Part shown: positions 37,834-46,388 of the stretch, piece after piece
Layout: every line of letters begins with the position of its first letter
Numbering within the stretch: position 1 is the stretch's first letter
NCBI GenBank assembly: GCA_022448005.1
Contig: JAKUTK010000010.1
Coordinates: 54,349 to 109,888 of the forward strand
DNA from: Pseudomonas sp.
Lineage (GTDB): Bacteria > Pseudomonadota > Gammaproteobacteria > Pseudomonadales > Pseudomonadaceae
Length of the DNA: 55,540 nucleotides
Direction: 5' to 3'
Made by a program: the position numbers and the translations under genes
The notes under the pieces: model-generated
The model's database searches: none
Told to the model about the DNA's origin: nothing
Seen by the model: the letters and a program-made list of their open reading frames with translations, nothing else

Positions 37834-38859
37834 ATGGCCCATGCGTTACTTCAGCCCGTCATCGTTGCCGCCCTGGCGGCAGCCCTGACGGGCTGTCTGT
37901 TTCAGGACAAGGTAGAAAGTTTCGGCGGGCCCACCATGGGCAGCACCTATTCAGTGAAATATGTGGCCGATGATGCCGCTGTTTCCAAAGAGCAATTGCG
38001 AAACGAGACGGATGCAATTCTGGCCAAGATCGACAGCCAGATGTCGACCTACCGTGCCGATTCGGATATCGAGACGTTCAATGCGCTGCCCGCCGGCGCG
38101 TGCATGGCCATGCCCGATGGGGTTCTCGAGCTTTTTCGCGCCGGTCAGCAGCTCTCGGAGGAAAGCCAAGGTGCTTTTGATCTGACGGTGGAACCCTTGC
38201 TCGATCTCTGGGGTTTCGGTCCCCATGGAACCGGCGAGCGGGTGCCTTCTGCCGACGAGATCGCCGCGGCTCGAGACAACATGGGGCATGAGCATATTCG
38301 GATTGATGGCGATCAGCTTTGCAAGGAGGTCGCCGTACAGGTTGATTTCAATAGCATCGCTGCCGGCTATGCAGTGGACCGGGTGACCGCCAATCTCGAG
38401 GCTTCCGGCGTCCGCCGTTACCTTGTCGAGATCACGGGAGAGCTTAAAGCGCTTGGCCGTAAGCCCGATGGAGCGCCTTGGCGAATTGCAATCGAGGCGC
38501 CGCATGACAATGAGCGAGTAGCACAGCGGATTGTCGAACTCGATGGCTATGGAGTGTCCACGTCAGGCGACTATCGCAACTATTTCGAGCGTGACGGCAG
38601 GCGCTATTCGCATACGCTTGACCCGGTGACCGGCGCGCCGATCGATCATCACCTGGCCGCCGTGACGGTTGTCGATCGCTCGACATTGAGGGCAGATGGG
38701 TTGTCTACTGTATTAATGGTGCTTGGGCCCGAACGTGGTCAGGCATACGCGACGGAGCGAAACATCGCAGCGTTCTTCGTGATTCGTGAAGGGCAAGAAT
38801 TCATTAGCAAAAGCACCGAGGCCTTTGATGAGCTGTTCGGTGCGGGAGTAGGCGAATGA
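37834..38859 (+). CDS. apbE: FAD:protein FMN transferase ApbE
   Basis: ApbE transfers FMN from FAD to a threonine of NqrB and NqrC. The 341-residue protein has a lipoprotein signal ending LTGC (Cys21), so it faces the periplasm, where the NqrC site lies. Family motifs are TMGSTYSV, VDFNSIAAGYAVD, GVSTSGDYRNYF and HTLDPVTGAPI, the last including the Mg-binding region. It starts one base after nqrF and overlaps nqrM by four bases, which places flavin transfer inside the NQR operon. Confidence 0.95.
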   Translation: MAHALLQPVIVAALAAALTGCLFQDKVESFGGPTMGSTYSVKYVADDAAVSKEQLRNETDAILAKIDSQMSTYRADSDIETFNALPAGACMAMPDGVLELFRAGQQLSEESQGAFDLTVEPLLDLWGFGPHGTGERVPSADEIAAARDNMGHEHIRIDGDQLCKEVAVQVDFNSIAAGYAVDRVTANLEASGVRRYLVEITGELKALGRKPDGAPWRIAIEAPHDNERVAQRIVELDGYGVSTSGDYRNYFERDGRRYSHTLDPVTGAPIDHHLAAVTVVDRSTLRADGLSTVLMVLGPERGQAYATERNIAAFFVIREGQEFISKSTEAFDELFGAGVGE

Positions 38860-39086
38860 CTTGGTTAATCGTTTTTCTGGTCATGTTACTGGTGGTGTTC
38901 GGCATGTCCATCGGCGTGATCATGGGCCGAAAGCCCATTGCAGGCTCCTGCGGGGGCATTGCCAATCTCGGCATCGAAAAAGAGTGTTCGATTTGCGGCG
39001 GGAGCCGTGAGAAGTGTGAAGAAGTCAATGAACAGGCAAACCACGGCGATAAAGCAGATCTCGCGTACGATGCGACCAGACGCTGA
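38856..39086 (+). CDS. nqrM: NQR maturation protein NqrM
   Basis: A 76-residue protein with one TM helix (about 3-23) and four cysteines (Cys32, Cys44, Cys47, Cys54) in the DUF539-type pattern SCGGI...CSICGG...KC. NqrM is required for assembly of active NQR, probably by delivering iron to the NqrD/E centre. It overlaps apbE by four bases (ATGA) and closes the operon, followed by a hairpin at 39105-39129. Confidence 0.95.
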   Translation: MTWLIVFLVMLLVVFGMSIGVIMGRKPIAGSCGGIANLGIEKECSICGGSREKCEEVNEQANHGDKADLAYDATRR

Positions 39087-39104
39087 CAGCCGACTTGATC
39101 GAAA

Positions 39105-39136
39105 GCTCGGGATATTCAGTGTCCCGAGCGTTGGTC
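39105..39136 (+). terminator. Probable terminator of the nqr operon
   Basis: GCTCGGGA (39105-39112) and TCCCGAGC (39122-39129) form a perfect 8-bp stem with a 9-base loop, followed by GTTGGTCTTT. The T-run is weak but the position, 18 bases after nqrM, is right. Confidence 0.55.
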
Positions 39137-39274
39137 TTTGCATGCAAGGTCGAGGCAAACCGTGCACCGGCGCAATGAGCCACTTGGCGGCGCGCCGATA
39201 AGCAACTTCCGCTACCCGGTTTCCCGAATTCGTTAACAGCGGCAGGGCTGCCTGCTGCCTGGTCTGGGGTGAAT

Positions 39275-40669
39275 ATGGCTGTCTACAATTACGATGTGGT
39301 GATATTGGGCTCGGGCCCTGCCGGCGAAGGCGCGGCGATGAACGCGGTCAAGGCCGGGCGCAAGGTCGCTGTGGTCGACAGCAGGCCTCACGTGGGTGGT
39401 AACTCGACCCATCTGGGTACCATCCCGTCCAAAGCGCTGCGCCACTCGGTACGGCAGATCATGCAGTACAACACCAACCCATTGTTTCGTCAGATCGGTG
39501 AGCCTCGTTGGTTTTCGTTTCCCGACGTCCTGAAGAGTGCCGAGAGCGTAATCGGCAAGCAGGTCACTTCCCGTACGGGCTATTACGCGCGTAACCGCAT
39601 CGATATCTTCTTCGGCACCGCCAGCTTTGCTGATGAGCAGACCGTGGAAGTGGTCAGTGCTAACGGGATGGTTGAAACACTGGTGGCCAACCAATTCATT
39701 ATCGCGACTGGATCTCGCCCCTATCGCCCTGATGATGTCGACTTTTCTCATCCTCGTGTTTACGACAGCGACACCATTCTCACCCTTAGCCATACCCCGC
39801 GTCGTCTAATTATCTACGGGGCTGGCGTGATCGGTTCCGAGTACGCATCGATTTTCAGCGGGCTCGGTGTATTGGTTGACCTGATCGACAATCGTGATCA
39901 GCTGCTCAGCTTCCTCGATGACGAGATTTCCGACGCGCTCAGCTATCACCTGCGCAACAACAACGTGCTCATCCGTCATAACGAGGAGTACGAGCGCGTT
40001 GAGGGGGTGGACAACGGCGTGATTCTTCACCTCAAGTCGGGCAAGAAAATCAAGGCCGATGCCTTCCTCTGGTGTAACGGTCGAACCGGCAATACCGACA
40101 AGCTCGCCCTGGAAAACATCGGCCTCAAGGTCAATAGCCGTGGACAGATCAAGGTTGACGAGCATTACCGCACTGAGGTCGGCAACATCTATGCGGCGGG
40201 CGACGTAATCGGTTGGCCATCACTGGCGAGCGCCGCTTATGACCAAGGGCGGTCTGCGGCGGGCAGTATCGTGGAGAACGACAGCTGGCGTTTCGTTGAT
40301 GACGTGCCTACCGGTATCTACACCATTCCGGAGATCAGTTCGATCGGCAAGAACGAGCGTGAACTGACCGAAGCGAAGGTGCCGTACGAGGTGGGCAAAG
40401 CGTTCTTCAAAGGTATGGCGCGTGCGCAGATTTCAGCCGAGCCGGTCGGCATGCTGAAAATCCTTTTCCATCGCGAGACGCTGGCAGTACTTGGTGTGCA
40501 TTGCTTTGGCTATCAGGCTTCGGAAATTGTCCATATCGGCCAGGCGATCATGAACCAGCCGGGCGAGGCGAACACCCTCAAGTATTTCATCAATACAACC
40601 TTCAACTACCCGACCATGGCCGAGGCTTACCGCGTCGCAGCCTTCGACGGGCTAAACCGGCTTTTTTGA
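39275..40669 (+). CDS. sthA: Soluble pyridine nucleotide transhydrogenase
   Basis: SthA equilibrates NADPH + NAD+ with NADP+ + NADH in the cytoplasm. The 464-residue protein aligns by eye with Azotobacter and E. coli SthA along its whole length: FAD motif [29 protein letters not shown], the NAD motif [32 protein letters not shown], and the C-terminal dimer domain [23 protein letters not shown]. The residue that is usually Cys in GGNCTHLGT is Ser44 here, and the usual Cys of GVIGCEYAS is Ser188. The ATG at 39275 (MAVYNYDV) is preferred over a GTG two codons upstream. A bidirectional terminator follows. Confidence 0.96.
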   Translation: MAVYNYDVVILGSGPAGEGAAMNAVKAGRKVAVVDSRPHVGGNSTHLGTIPSKALRHSVRQIMQYNTNPLFRQIGEPRWFSFPDVLKSAESVIGKQVTSRTGYYARNRIDIFFGTASFADEQTVEVVSANGMVETLVANQFIIATGSRPYRPDDVDFSHPRVYDSDTILTLSHTPRRLIIYGAGVIGSEYASIFSGLGVLVDLIDNRDQLLSFLDDEISDALSYHLRNNNVLIRHNEEYERVEGVDNGVILHLKSGKKIKADAFLWCNGRTGNTDKLALENIGLKVNSRGQIKVDEHYRTEVGNIYAAGDVIGWPSLASAAYDQGRSAAGSIVENDSWRFVDDVPTGIYTIPEISSIGKNERELTEAKVPYEVGKAFFKGMARAQISAEPVGMLKILFHRETLAVLGVHCFGYQASEIVHIGQAIMNQPGEANTLKYFINTTFNYPTMAEAYRVAAFDGLNRLF

Positions 40670-40758
40670 GAGGCTCCGACCGGTGGCCTGAGTCGGTCGG
40701 GGAAGATACCCGAGGTTGGCGTTGGCCAAATCGGGAAAGTTTTTAGGGCAGGATTTCA

Positions 40759-40785
40759 GGCCGCCAGTGATGGCGGCCTTGCTTT
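40759..40785. terminator. Bidirectional terminator between sthA and the GDPD gene
   Basis: GGCCGCCA (40759-40766), loop GTGA and TGGCGGCC (40771-40778) form a perfect 8-bp stem followed by TTGCTTT on the plus strand. It sits between two convergent genes. Confidence 0.75.
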
Positions 40786-41506
40786 ACACGTTGCGTAGCG
40801 TTGTCACGGCGAGGCCGGGATAGTCGGTGATCAGGCTATCAACACCGAAATCTGCAAGCCGACGCATCAAGGCCGGATCGTTCACCGTCCAGACCGAGAC
40901 GTGCAGGCCAAGTTGACGCGCTTTGGCGATTCGCTCGGGCGTGCACAGGGTCCATTTCAGTGCCAATAGCGAGCAACCATATTGCTTGGCCACTTTCAGC
41001 GGGTCGAGCCAGGCGTGCTCGGCCACTAGGCCGCAGGACAGTTCAGGCGTCAGCCTCTTCAAGGCCCTGAGCACTTCCCTCGAGCCGGATGTGACGGTAA
41101 TCCGCTCTGTTAGTCCGTGGTGTTCAGCCAGTGCCTTGATCGCCAGTACAGTCCGTGCGGCACGCACCCTCGAAGCGCTTTTCACTTCTAATTGCCAATG
41201 CTCGAAGTCGCACTGCTCAAACAGCTCCGCTAAGCGCGGGATGGGGCAGGGGTGTTTCCAGTGTGGCCCGCCGTGCCGCGCGTCGTATTGGGTCAGCTCT
41301 TGTGCATCATGCTCGACGACCTTGCCGCGCCTCCCTGTGGTGCGCTTGAGCGTCGGATCATGAATCACCATCAGCTCACCATCTTTGGAAAGATGTAGGT
41401 CGAGTTCGCAGCGGCGCACCCCGTGGGCAAGGCACTGATTGAAACTGGCCAGGGTGTTTTCAGGCGCCTCACCCTTCGCGCCGCGGTGGCCATAGATTAG
41501 CGTCAC
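40784..41506 (-). CDS. Glycerophosphodiester phosphodiesterase (UgpQ-like, cytoplasmic)
   Basis: A 240-residue GDPD-family TIM barrel that hydrolyses glycerophosphodiesters from phospholipid breakdown to glycerol-3-phosphate and an alcohol. Catalytic histidines are in YGHRGAKGEAPENT (His7) and VIHDPTLKRTT; the metal-binding acids are in CELDLHLSKDGE. Later motifs are LEVKS and VWTVNDPALMRRL. It lacks a signal peptide, so it acts in the cytoplasm like UgpQ. It overlaps the upstream small exported gene by four bases, making a three-gene unit with the PilZ gene. Confidence 0.93.
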   Translation of the reverse strand: MTLIYGHRGAKGEAPENTLASFNQCLAHGVRRCELDLHLSKDGELMVIHDPTLKRTTGRRGKVVEHDAQELTQYDARHGGPHWKHPCPIPRLAELFEQCDFEHWQLEVKSASRVRAARTVLAIKALAEHHGLTERITVTSGSREVLRALKRLTPELSCGLVAEHAWLDPLKVAKQYGCSLLALKWTLCTPERIAKARQLGLHVSVWTVNDPALMRRLADFGVDSLITDYPGLAVTTLRNV

Positions 41507-41808
41507 GGTTGTCTCTCTGGTTGCAATGACGTAGAGCGTCGGTGATGGATGACGCTGTTGATGACCCGATTGCCCTCGAAGTAGACGGAAAATTCACGGT
41601 AATCCCAGCGAGTGATAGGCGGCTCACCGACAGCTGCGTGCTCCTCATCGGCTAAACCAAAACGATCAAGTACATCGATTTTCGCATCGCCGCGGCTGGG
41701 CATGCGGAGGTCGGCTGAGCCTTGCTGGCCGACCGGAATTTTGATGTCTTCGGCGCGTGCTGACATGTTCAGGCTGAAAATTAGCAGGAAGAGCAGAAGA
41801 GGGCGCAT
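41503..41808 (-). CDS. Small exported protein of unknown function (101 aa)
   Basis: A 101-residue protein with a clear signal peptide (MRPLLLFLLIFSLNMSARA, cleavage probably before ED at residue 20). The mature part is a small beta-rich domain with PITRWDYREFSVYFEGNRVINSVI near the C-terminus, a pattern I recall from Pseudomonas proteins often loosely labelled phosphodiesterase because of the neighbouring gene. I cannot assign a function. The ATG at 41808 shares a base with the PilZ gene stop (TGATG), and the gene overlaps the GDPD gene by four bases, so all three are translationally coupled. Confidence 0.75.
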   Translation of the reverse strand: MRPLLLFLLIFSLNMSARAEDIKIPVGQQGSADLRMPSRGDAKIDVLDRFGLADEEHAAVGEPPITRWDYREFSVYFEGNRVINSVIHHRRSTSLQPERQP

Positions 41809-42383
41809 CAATCAGGTCCTTGCGAGCTTTCACGAGCCAGGCGTCGTTCCGCCGCCTGTTTCTGCAGGATATGTCGTGCAAGCAGTTGTCGCTGTGCATC
41901 AGTCAGCGCTTCGAACGACGTACCGATTGCGAAATGCCCGTTCTCGAGCGCTTGGCAGCTCGCCACGCGTGCGGTCAGCAGCATACCCAGGCCTTGTGGC
42001 ATCAGCGCCAGTTTCAGCAACCAGGTCGAGCCCTCCTCAAGCGGGTGGTCGTTGGCGAAACTGATCCCACCTTCCGACAACACGGTGGCGCGTGCAGGCC
42101 CGAGGTCTTGCAGCAGATCCTGAGCGAGCGCCTGGCCTATCAAGTCGATACGCTTGTTCTGAACCTTCAGGTAATTGGCCAGTGTGCGGTTACCTTCGGC
42201 TATCTGACGCAGCAGATGCTGTGCTTCGAAGTCGAGCTGATGAAGTTCGCCGAGCAATGCGAACCGTTGCGTCGAACCCGTCCCTGAGACTGTTTCGGCG
42301 TGTTCCGGCGGCAGGATTTCCAGTGCGATCATGTCCTCGATACGATAGTATTCGCGGCGATCATCAGTGTCTTCTATGGGCAT
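41808..42383 (-). CDS. PilZ domain protein
   Basis: A 191-residue cytoplasmic protein with the start of a c-di-GMP-binding PilZ motif (RREYYRIEDMIALEIL, residues 9-24), a long helical insert (LHQLDFEAQHLLRQIAEG, LANYLKVQNKRIDLI), and the second half-motif as VLSEGGISF rather than D/N-x-S-x-x-G. The Asp/Asn of the canonical second motif is replaced by a Leu-Ser-Glu context, so c-di-GMP affinity is uncertain. The insert between the two halves resembles the cyclic-di-GMP-receptor-like group with a helical extension. It heads the unit with the small exported protein and GDPD genes and is divergent from lolC. Confidence 0.8.
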   Translation of the reverse strand: MPIEDTDDRREYYRIEDMIALEILPPEHAETVSGTGSTQRFALLGELHQLDFEAQHLLRQIAEGNRTLANYLKVQNKRIDLIGQALAQDLLQDLGPARATVLSEGGISFANDHPLEEGSTWLLKLALMPQGLGMLLTARVASCQALENGHFAIGTSFEALTDAQRQLLARHILQKQAAERRLARESSQGPD

Positions 42384-42483
42384 GTCGATCCCTGAGCTGC
42401 AGTGATGGCTTGAGTGTATCAGGCCGCTTGGCGTCGTCATTCAGCTTGTTATTTCCCGCCAGCGAAAGCGAACCCAACGATTT

Positions 42484-43731
42484 ATGTTCAGACCGCTGTC
42501 CGTGTATATCGGGGCGCGCTACACACGCGCCAGACGTCGCAGCCTCTTCGTCTCCTTCATCTCCTTCACGTCCATGATCGGGCTGGCACTCGGTGTGCTG
42601 GTCATGATTGTCGTACTGTCGGTGATGAATGGTTTCGATCATGAAATGCGCAGCCGCGTGTTGGGCATGGTGCCTCACGCTACGGTCGAAAGCTCAGCCC
42701 CAATCGACGACTGGCGGACAGTGGCCGAGCGGCTTGCGAAGCATCCCCAGGTCGCTGCGGTTGCTCCGTTCATACAAATGCAAGGCTTGCTGACCCATCG
42801 CGGGCAGGTCAGCAAAATATTGATCAACGCTGTGGACCCGGTTGTCGAGCCGGAAGTATCCATAGTGGGACAATTCTTTCGTGAAGGTGAGTTGGCTGAG
42901 CTGGCGCCCGGCGAATTCGGCATTGTTATCGGTGATAAGGCGGCCAGCAGCTTGGGCGTAGCTGTCGGCGACAAGGTCACCTTCGTTGCTCCAGAGGTCA
43001 CCGTTACGCCAGCTGGGGTATTCCCTCGCATGAAGCGGTTTACCGTACGCGGTATCTTTCATGTGGGGGCCGGCGAGATCGATGGTCATGTGGCGATGGC
43101 CAATATCTCCGATCTGGCACGACTGCATCGCTGGCAGCCGGATCAGGTTCAGGGGCTGCGTCTGCGTTTCGTCGACTTGTTCCAGGCCCCGCGCATTGCT
43201 TGGGAGCTGGCGGGCCAGCTGGGGGATGACTTTTATTCGCGGGATTGGACCCGCACCCACGGAAATCTTTATCAGGCGATCCGTATGGAAAAGGCCATGA
43301 TCGGCCTGTTGCTGCTACTGATCGTTGCGGTGGCAGCCTTCAATATCATTTCCACGCTGGTGATGGTTGTAACCGATAAACGTGGGGACATCGCGATACT
43401 GCGAACGCTTGGCGCGACGCCGCGGCAGATCATGGCGATCTTCATGGTCCAGGGCACCGTTATTGGTGTCGTCGGTACACTGGTAGGTGCGTTGCTGGGC
43501 ATCTTCGCAGCGCTCAATGTCAGTAGCTGGGTCGCCGCGCTAGAGCGGTTGATCGGGCACAAGTTTCTCAGCGCAGACGTGTATTTCATCGACTATCTGC
43601 CGTCTCGACTGATGACCGTCGACGTGGTTCAGGTCTGCGCAGCAGCATTGATTCTCAGCTTTTTCGCCACCCTGTATCCGGCGTGGCGTGCGGCCCGGAC
43701 GCAACCGGCCGAGGCGTTACGATATGAGTGA
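42484..43731 (+). CDS. lolC: Lipoprotein-releasing system transmembrane protein LolC
   Basis: A 415-residue inner-membrane protein of the LolCDE complex, which extracts lipoproteins from the inner membrane and hands them to LolA. It has one N-terminal TM helix (about 22-45), a large periplasmic domain, and three C-terminal TM helices; the MacB/FtsX-type C-terminus ends [18 protein letters not shown]. It precedes lolD, whose ATG overlaps it by eight bases. It is a paralogue of lolE in the same operon with identical length. The name LolC rather than LolE follows gene order. Confidence 0.93.
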   Translation: MFRPLSVYIGARYTRARRRSLFVSFISFTSMIGLALGVLVMIVVLSVMNGFDHEMRSRVLGMVPHATVESSAPIDDWRTVAERLAKHPQVAAVAPFIQMQGLLTHRGQVSKILINAVDPVVEPEVSIVGQFFREGELAELAPGEFGIVIGDKAASSLGVAVGDKVTFVAPEVTVTPAGVFPRMKRFTVRGIFHVGAGEIDGHVAMANISDLARLHRWQPDQVQGLRLRFVDLFQAPRIAWELAGQLGDDFYSRDWTRTHGNLYQAIRMEKAMIGLLLLLIVAVAAFNIISTLVMVVTDKRGDIAILRTLGATPRQIMAIFMVQGTVIGVVGTLVGALLGIFAALNVSSWVAALERLIGHKFLSADVYFIDYLPSRLMTVDVVQVCAAALILSFFATLYPAWRAARTQPAEALRYE

Positions 43732-44437
43732 GTTGTCTATGAATGAACGGTCTGCGAACGAGGCTGCGGTACTGAGCTGCCGCAACCTGGGCAAACGCTA
43801 CGAACAGGGACCGGAGTCGGTCAGTGTGCTTTCTGGTCTCGAGCTGGAGCTGTTTCCAGGCCAGCGGGTCGCTATCGTGGGTACTTCCGGTTCCGGCAAG
43901 AGCACACTGCTCAACCTGCTTGGCGGGCTGGATACGCCTAGTGACGGGAGCGTCTGGCTGGCTGGAGAAGAACTCTCTGCACTCAGCGAAAAGGATCGTG
44001 GCCTGTTACGTAATCGTGCGCTCGGGTTCGTCTATCAGTTCCATCATCTGCTGCCTGAGTTCAGTGCTCTGGAAAATGTCTGCATGCCGCTGCTGATCGG
44101 CAAAACGCCGATACCGGAAGCGCGAAAGCGGGCCAGCGAACTGTTGCAGCGTGTAGGACTGGGCCATCGACTCGCCCACAAGCCTTCAGAGCTGTCCGGG
44201 GGAGAGCGTCAGCGCGTGGCGATCGCCCGTGCGCTGGCGAACCGCCCGGCGCTGGTGCTGCTCGATGAGCCTACCGGCAACCTTGATCACCATACTGCTC
44301 AAGGGATTCAGGACCTCATGCTGGAGTTGAGCAGCTCACTGCGTACGGCCTTTCTTGTTGTCACCCACGATCCGCAACTGGCGGGGCAGATGGATCACAT
44401 ATTGCGTCTGGAAGATGGTCGGTTGGTGGCTGGTTAA
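43724..44437 (+). CDS. lolD: Lipoprotein-releasing system ATP-binding protein LolD
   Basis: A 237-residue ABC ATPase powering lipoprotein release. Walker A is [13 protein letters not shown]-loop [17 protein letters not shown], signature [15 protein letters not shown], Walker [13 protein letters not shown] and H-loop VVTHD. The FHHLLPEF sequence is the LolD-specific motif. Two starts are possible, ATG 43724 (overlapping lolC by eight bases, GAGG site upstream) and ATG 43739. It ends with TAATG shared with lolE. Confidence 0.95.
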   Translation: MSELSMNERSANEAAVLSCRNLGKRYEQGPESVSVLSGLELELFPGQRVAIVGTSGSGKSTLLNLLGGLDTPSDGSVWLAGEELSALSEKDRGLLRNRALGFVYQFHHLLPEFSALENVCMPLLIGKTPIPEARKRASELLQRVGLGHRLAHKPSELSGGERQRVAIARALANRPALVLLDEPTGNLDHHTAQGIQDLMLELSSSLRTAFLVVTHDPQLAGQMDHILRLEDGRLVAG

Positions 44438-45684
44438 TGTTCAGGCCACTCAGTATCTTCATTGGCAGCCGCTACACGCGGGCCAAACGTCGAAACCATT
44501 TCATTTCATTCATTTCTCTGACGTCCATGATTGGCTTGTCGCTGGGTGTGCTGGCGATGATCATCGTGCTGTCCGTCATGAACGGATTCCAGCGAGAAAT
44601 GAGCAACCGCATCCTGGGCATGGTGCCGCACGCCGTGATTGCCGGTAACGGGCGGCCAGTGGATGACTGGCAATCGCTGGCCCAGCAGCTGCAGGCGCAC
44701 CCCGGGGTGCTCGGCACGGCACCAATCACCCAGCTTGAAGGCATGCTTTCCTACAGGGGCTTGATGCAGCCGATTGAAATCAAAGGCATCGATCCAAAGG
44801 CTGAAAGTGAAGTGTCGATCCTTGGCACGAAGATGGTCGCTGGCAGCCTTGATGATCTTGAGCCTGGAGAATCAGGCGTGATCCTCGGGTTGATGACCGC
44901 GCGTCGCTTTGGTCTGAAGCTGGGCGATAAGATCACCCTTATCGTGCCTGAGCTCAGCGATGCGCCTGGCGGTATCACGCCACGAATGCAGCGCCTGAAC
45001 GTCGTTGGGGTATTCAAAGTCGGGGCTGAGCTGGATGGCAGTCTGGCAATGATTCACCGAGCAGATGCCGCTCAGATTCTTCGTTGGCAGCCGAATCAGG
45101 TCGAAGGCGTCAGGGTCAGGTTGGCAGATCTCTATCGGGCGCCCCAGATCGCAAGCGAGCTTGTCGCCGGGCTAGGTGAGGGGTACCGCGGCGAGGACTG
45201 GTCACTTACCCAGGGCAGCTTGTTCAGTGCGATGAAAATGGAAAAGACCATGATCGGTCTGCTGCTTTTGCTGATCGTGGCGGTCGCAGCGTTCAATATC
45301 ATCGCCACGTTGATCATGGTGGTCGCCGACAAACGAGCGGATATCGCGATTCTGCGTACCTTGGGTGCAACGCCTCGGCAGATCATGGCGATCTTCATGG
45401 TGCAGGGCAGCATCATCGGTCTGACCGGGACCCTGATAGGGACCGTGCTGGGGGTGATTGGCGCCATGAACGTGAGCGCTCTCGTGTCCTGGCTGGAAAA
45501 GGTGTCGGGACAGCACATCTTCAGTTCGGATGTGTATTTCATCAGCACCTTGCCGTCTGAACTGCGGCTACAAGATGTCTTGCTGGTCACCTTGGCGGCA
45601 CTGCTGCTCAGTTTTCTGGCGACGGTCTATCCCGCTTGGCGGGCCGCGCAGACACAGCCGGCCGAAGCGCTGCGCTACGAGTAG
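44437..45684 (+). CDS. lolE: Lipoprotein-releasing system transmembrane protein LolE
   Basis: A 415-residue paralogue of LolC with the same topology: TM1 near 22-45, a periplasmic domain and three C-terminal TM helices. It starts [19 protein letters not shown] and ends [11 protein letters not shown]. It forms a LolC-LolE heterodimer above two LolD subunits; LolE is the subunit that opens to take lipoprotein. The ATG overlaps the lolD stop by one base. It is convergent with the DUF2062 gene, only nine bases apart. Confidence 0.93.
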   Translation: MFRPLSIFIGSRYTRAKRRNHFISFISLTSMIGLSLGVLAMIIVLSVMNGFQREMSNRILGMVPHAVIAGNGRPVDDWQSLAQQLQAHPGVLGTAPITQLEGMLSYRGLMQPIEIKGIDPKAESEVSILGTKMVAGSLDDLEPGESGVILGLMTARRFGLKLGDKITLIVPELSDAPGGITPRMQRLNVVGVFKVGAELDGSLAMIHRADAAQILRWQPNQVEGVRVRLADLYRAPQIASELVAGLGEGYRGEDWSLTQGSLFSAMKMEKTMIGLLLLLIVAVAAFNIIATLIMVVADKRADIAILRTLGATPRQIMAIFMVQGSIIGLTGTLIGTVLGVIGAMNVSALVSWLEKVSGQHIFSSDVYFISTLPSELRLQDVLLVTLAALLLSFLATVYPAWRAAQTQPAEALRYE

Positions 45685-45693
45685 GTAATGATG

Positions 45694-46209
45694 TCAGCGG
45701 CGGTCCATCTGCCGCTTGCGCCAACTGCGACCGACCCACCAGCGCCAGTAACTCTGCGTGGCTACGTACCCTAGTATCGCTACTACGATTCCGACGACAA
45801 AAGAGCCGAGGAACAGGGGCTGCCAATGGCTATCGAGCATCTGGCGCACCCAGGCAAGGCTGAGTTCCATCGGCATCGGGGAAACCGGCGTATCCATCAG
45901 CCAGGCACCGACCTTGTAGTTGCAGTAAAAGACCGGCGGCATCGTCAGTGGATTGGTGAGCCAGACCAGGCCCACGGCGATCGGCAAGTTCGCCCGTGCC
46001 GGCACGGCGCACAGCGCGGCCACCAGCATCTGCAAGGGCATCGGGATCATGGCCCAGAACAAGCCAATGGCCATTGCCCTGGAAACTGAATGACGGTTGA
46101 GATGGAGCAGGTTGGGGTCGTGAGTCAGCGTGCCGATAAACCGCAAAGACTTGTGAGCCTTTAGACGGTCGGGGTGCGGCATGTAGCGTTTGAAAAAACG
46201 ACGCGGCAT
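45694..46209 (-). CDS. DUF2062 membrane protein
   Basis: A 171-residue protein with a basic N-terminus and three hydrophobic segments, containing the DUF2062 signatures GLFWAMIPMPLQM and GLVWLTNPLTMPPVFY. The family is widespread in gamma-proteobacteria and has no established function. The ATG at 46209 gives MPRRFFKRYMPHPDRLK, the typical family start. It is convergent with lolE and divergent from comEC. Confidence 0.88.
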   Translation of the reverse strand: MPRRFFKRYMPHPDRLKAHKSLRFIGTLTHDPNLLHLNRHSVSRAMAIGLFWAMIPMPLQMLVAALCAVPARANLPIAVGLVWLTNPLTMPPVFYCNYKVGAWLMDTPVSPMPMELSLAWVRQMLDSHWQPLFLGSFVVGIVVAILGYVATQSYWRWWVGRSWRKRQMDRR

Positions 46210-46388
46210 GAAGGTTCTCTGGCGGGGTGAAGCGCGCTGATTATGCCTGAAACGAGACCCGGCGCTGAGAGGAGTTTGTGACATAAATTCTACACTGTGA
46301 GCGCCGACAGGACGTCGGTCAGGCTATGGGGCGCGGCATCTGGGTTGTCCAGAGCGACCGGTCACTGGAAAGGACTCCGGGAGATCCA

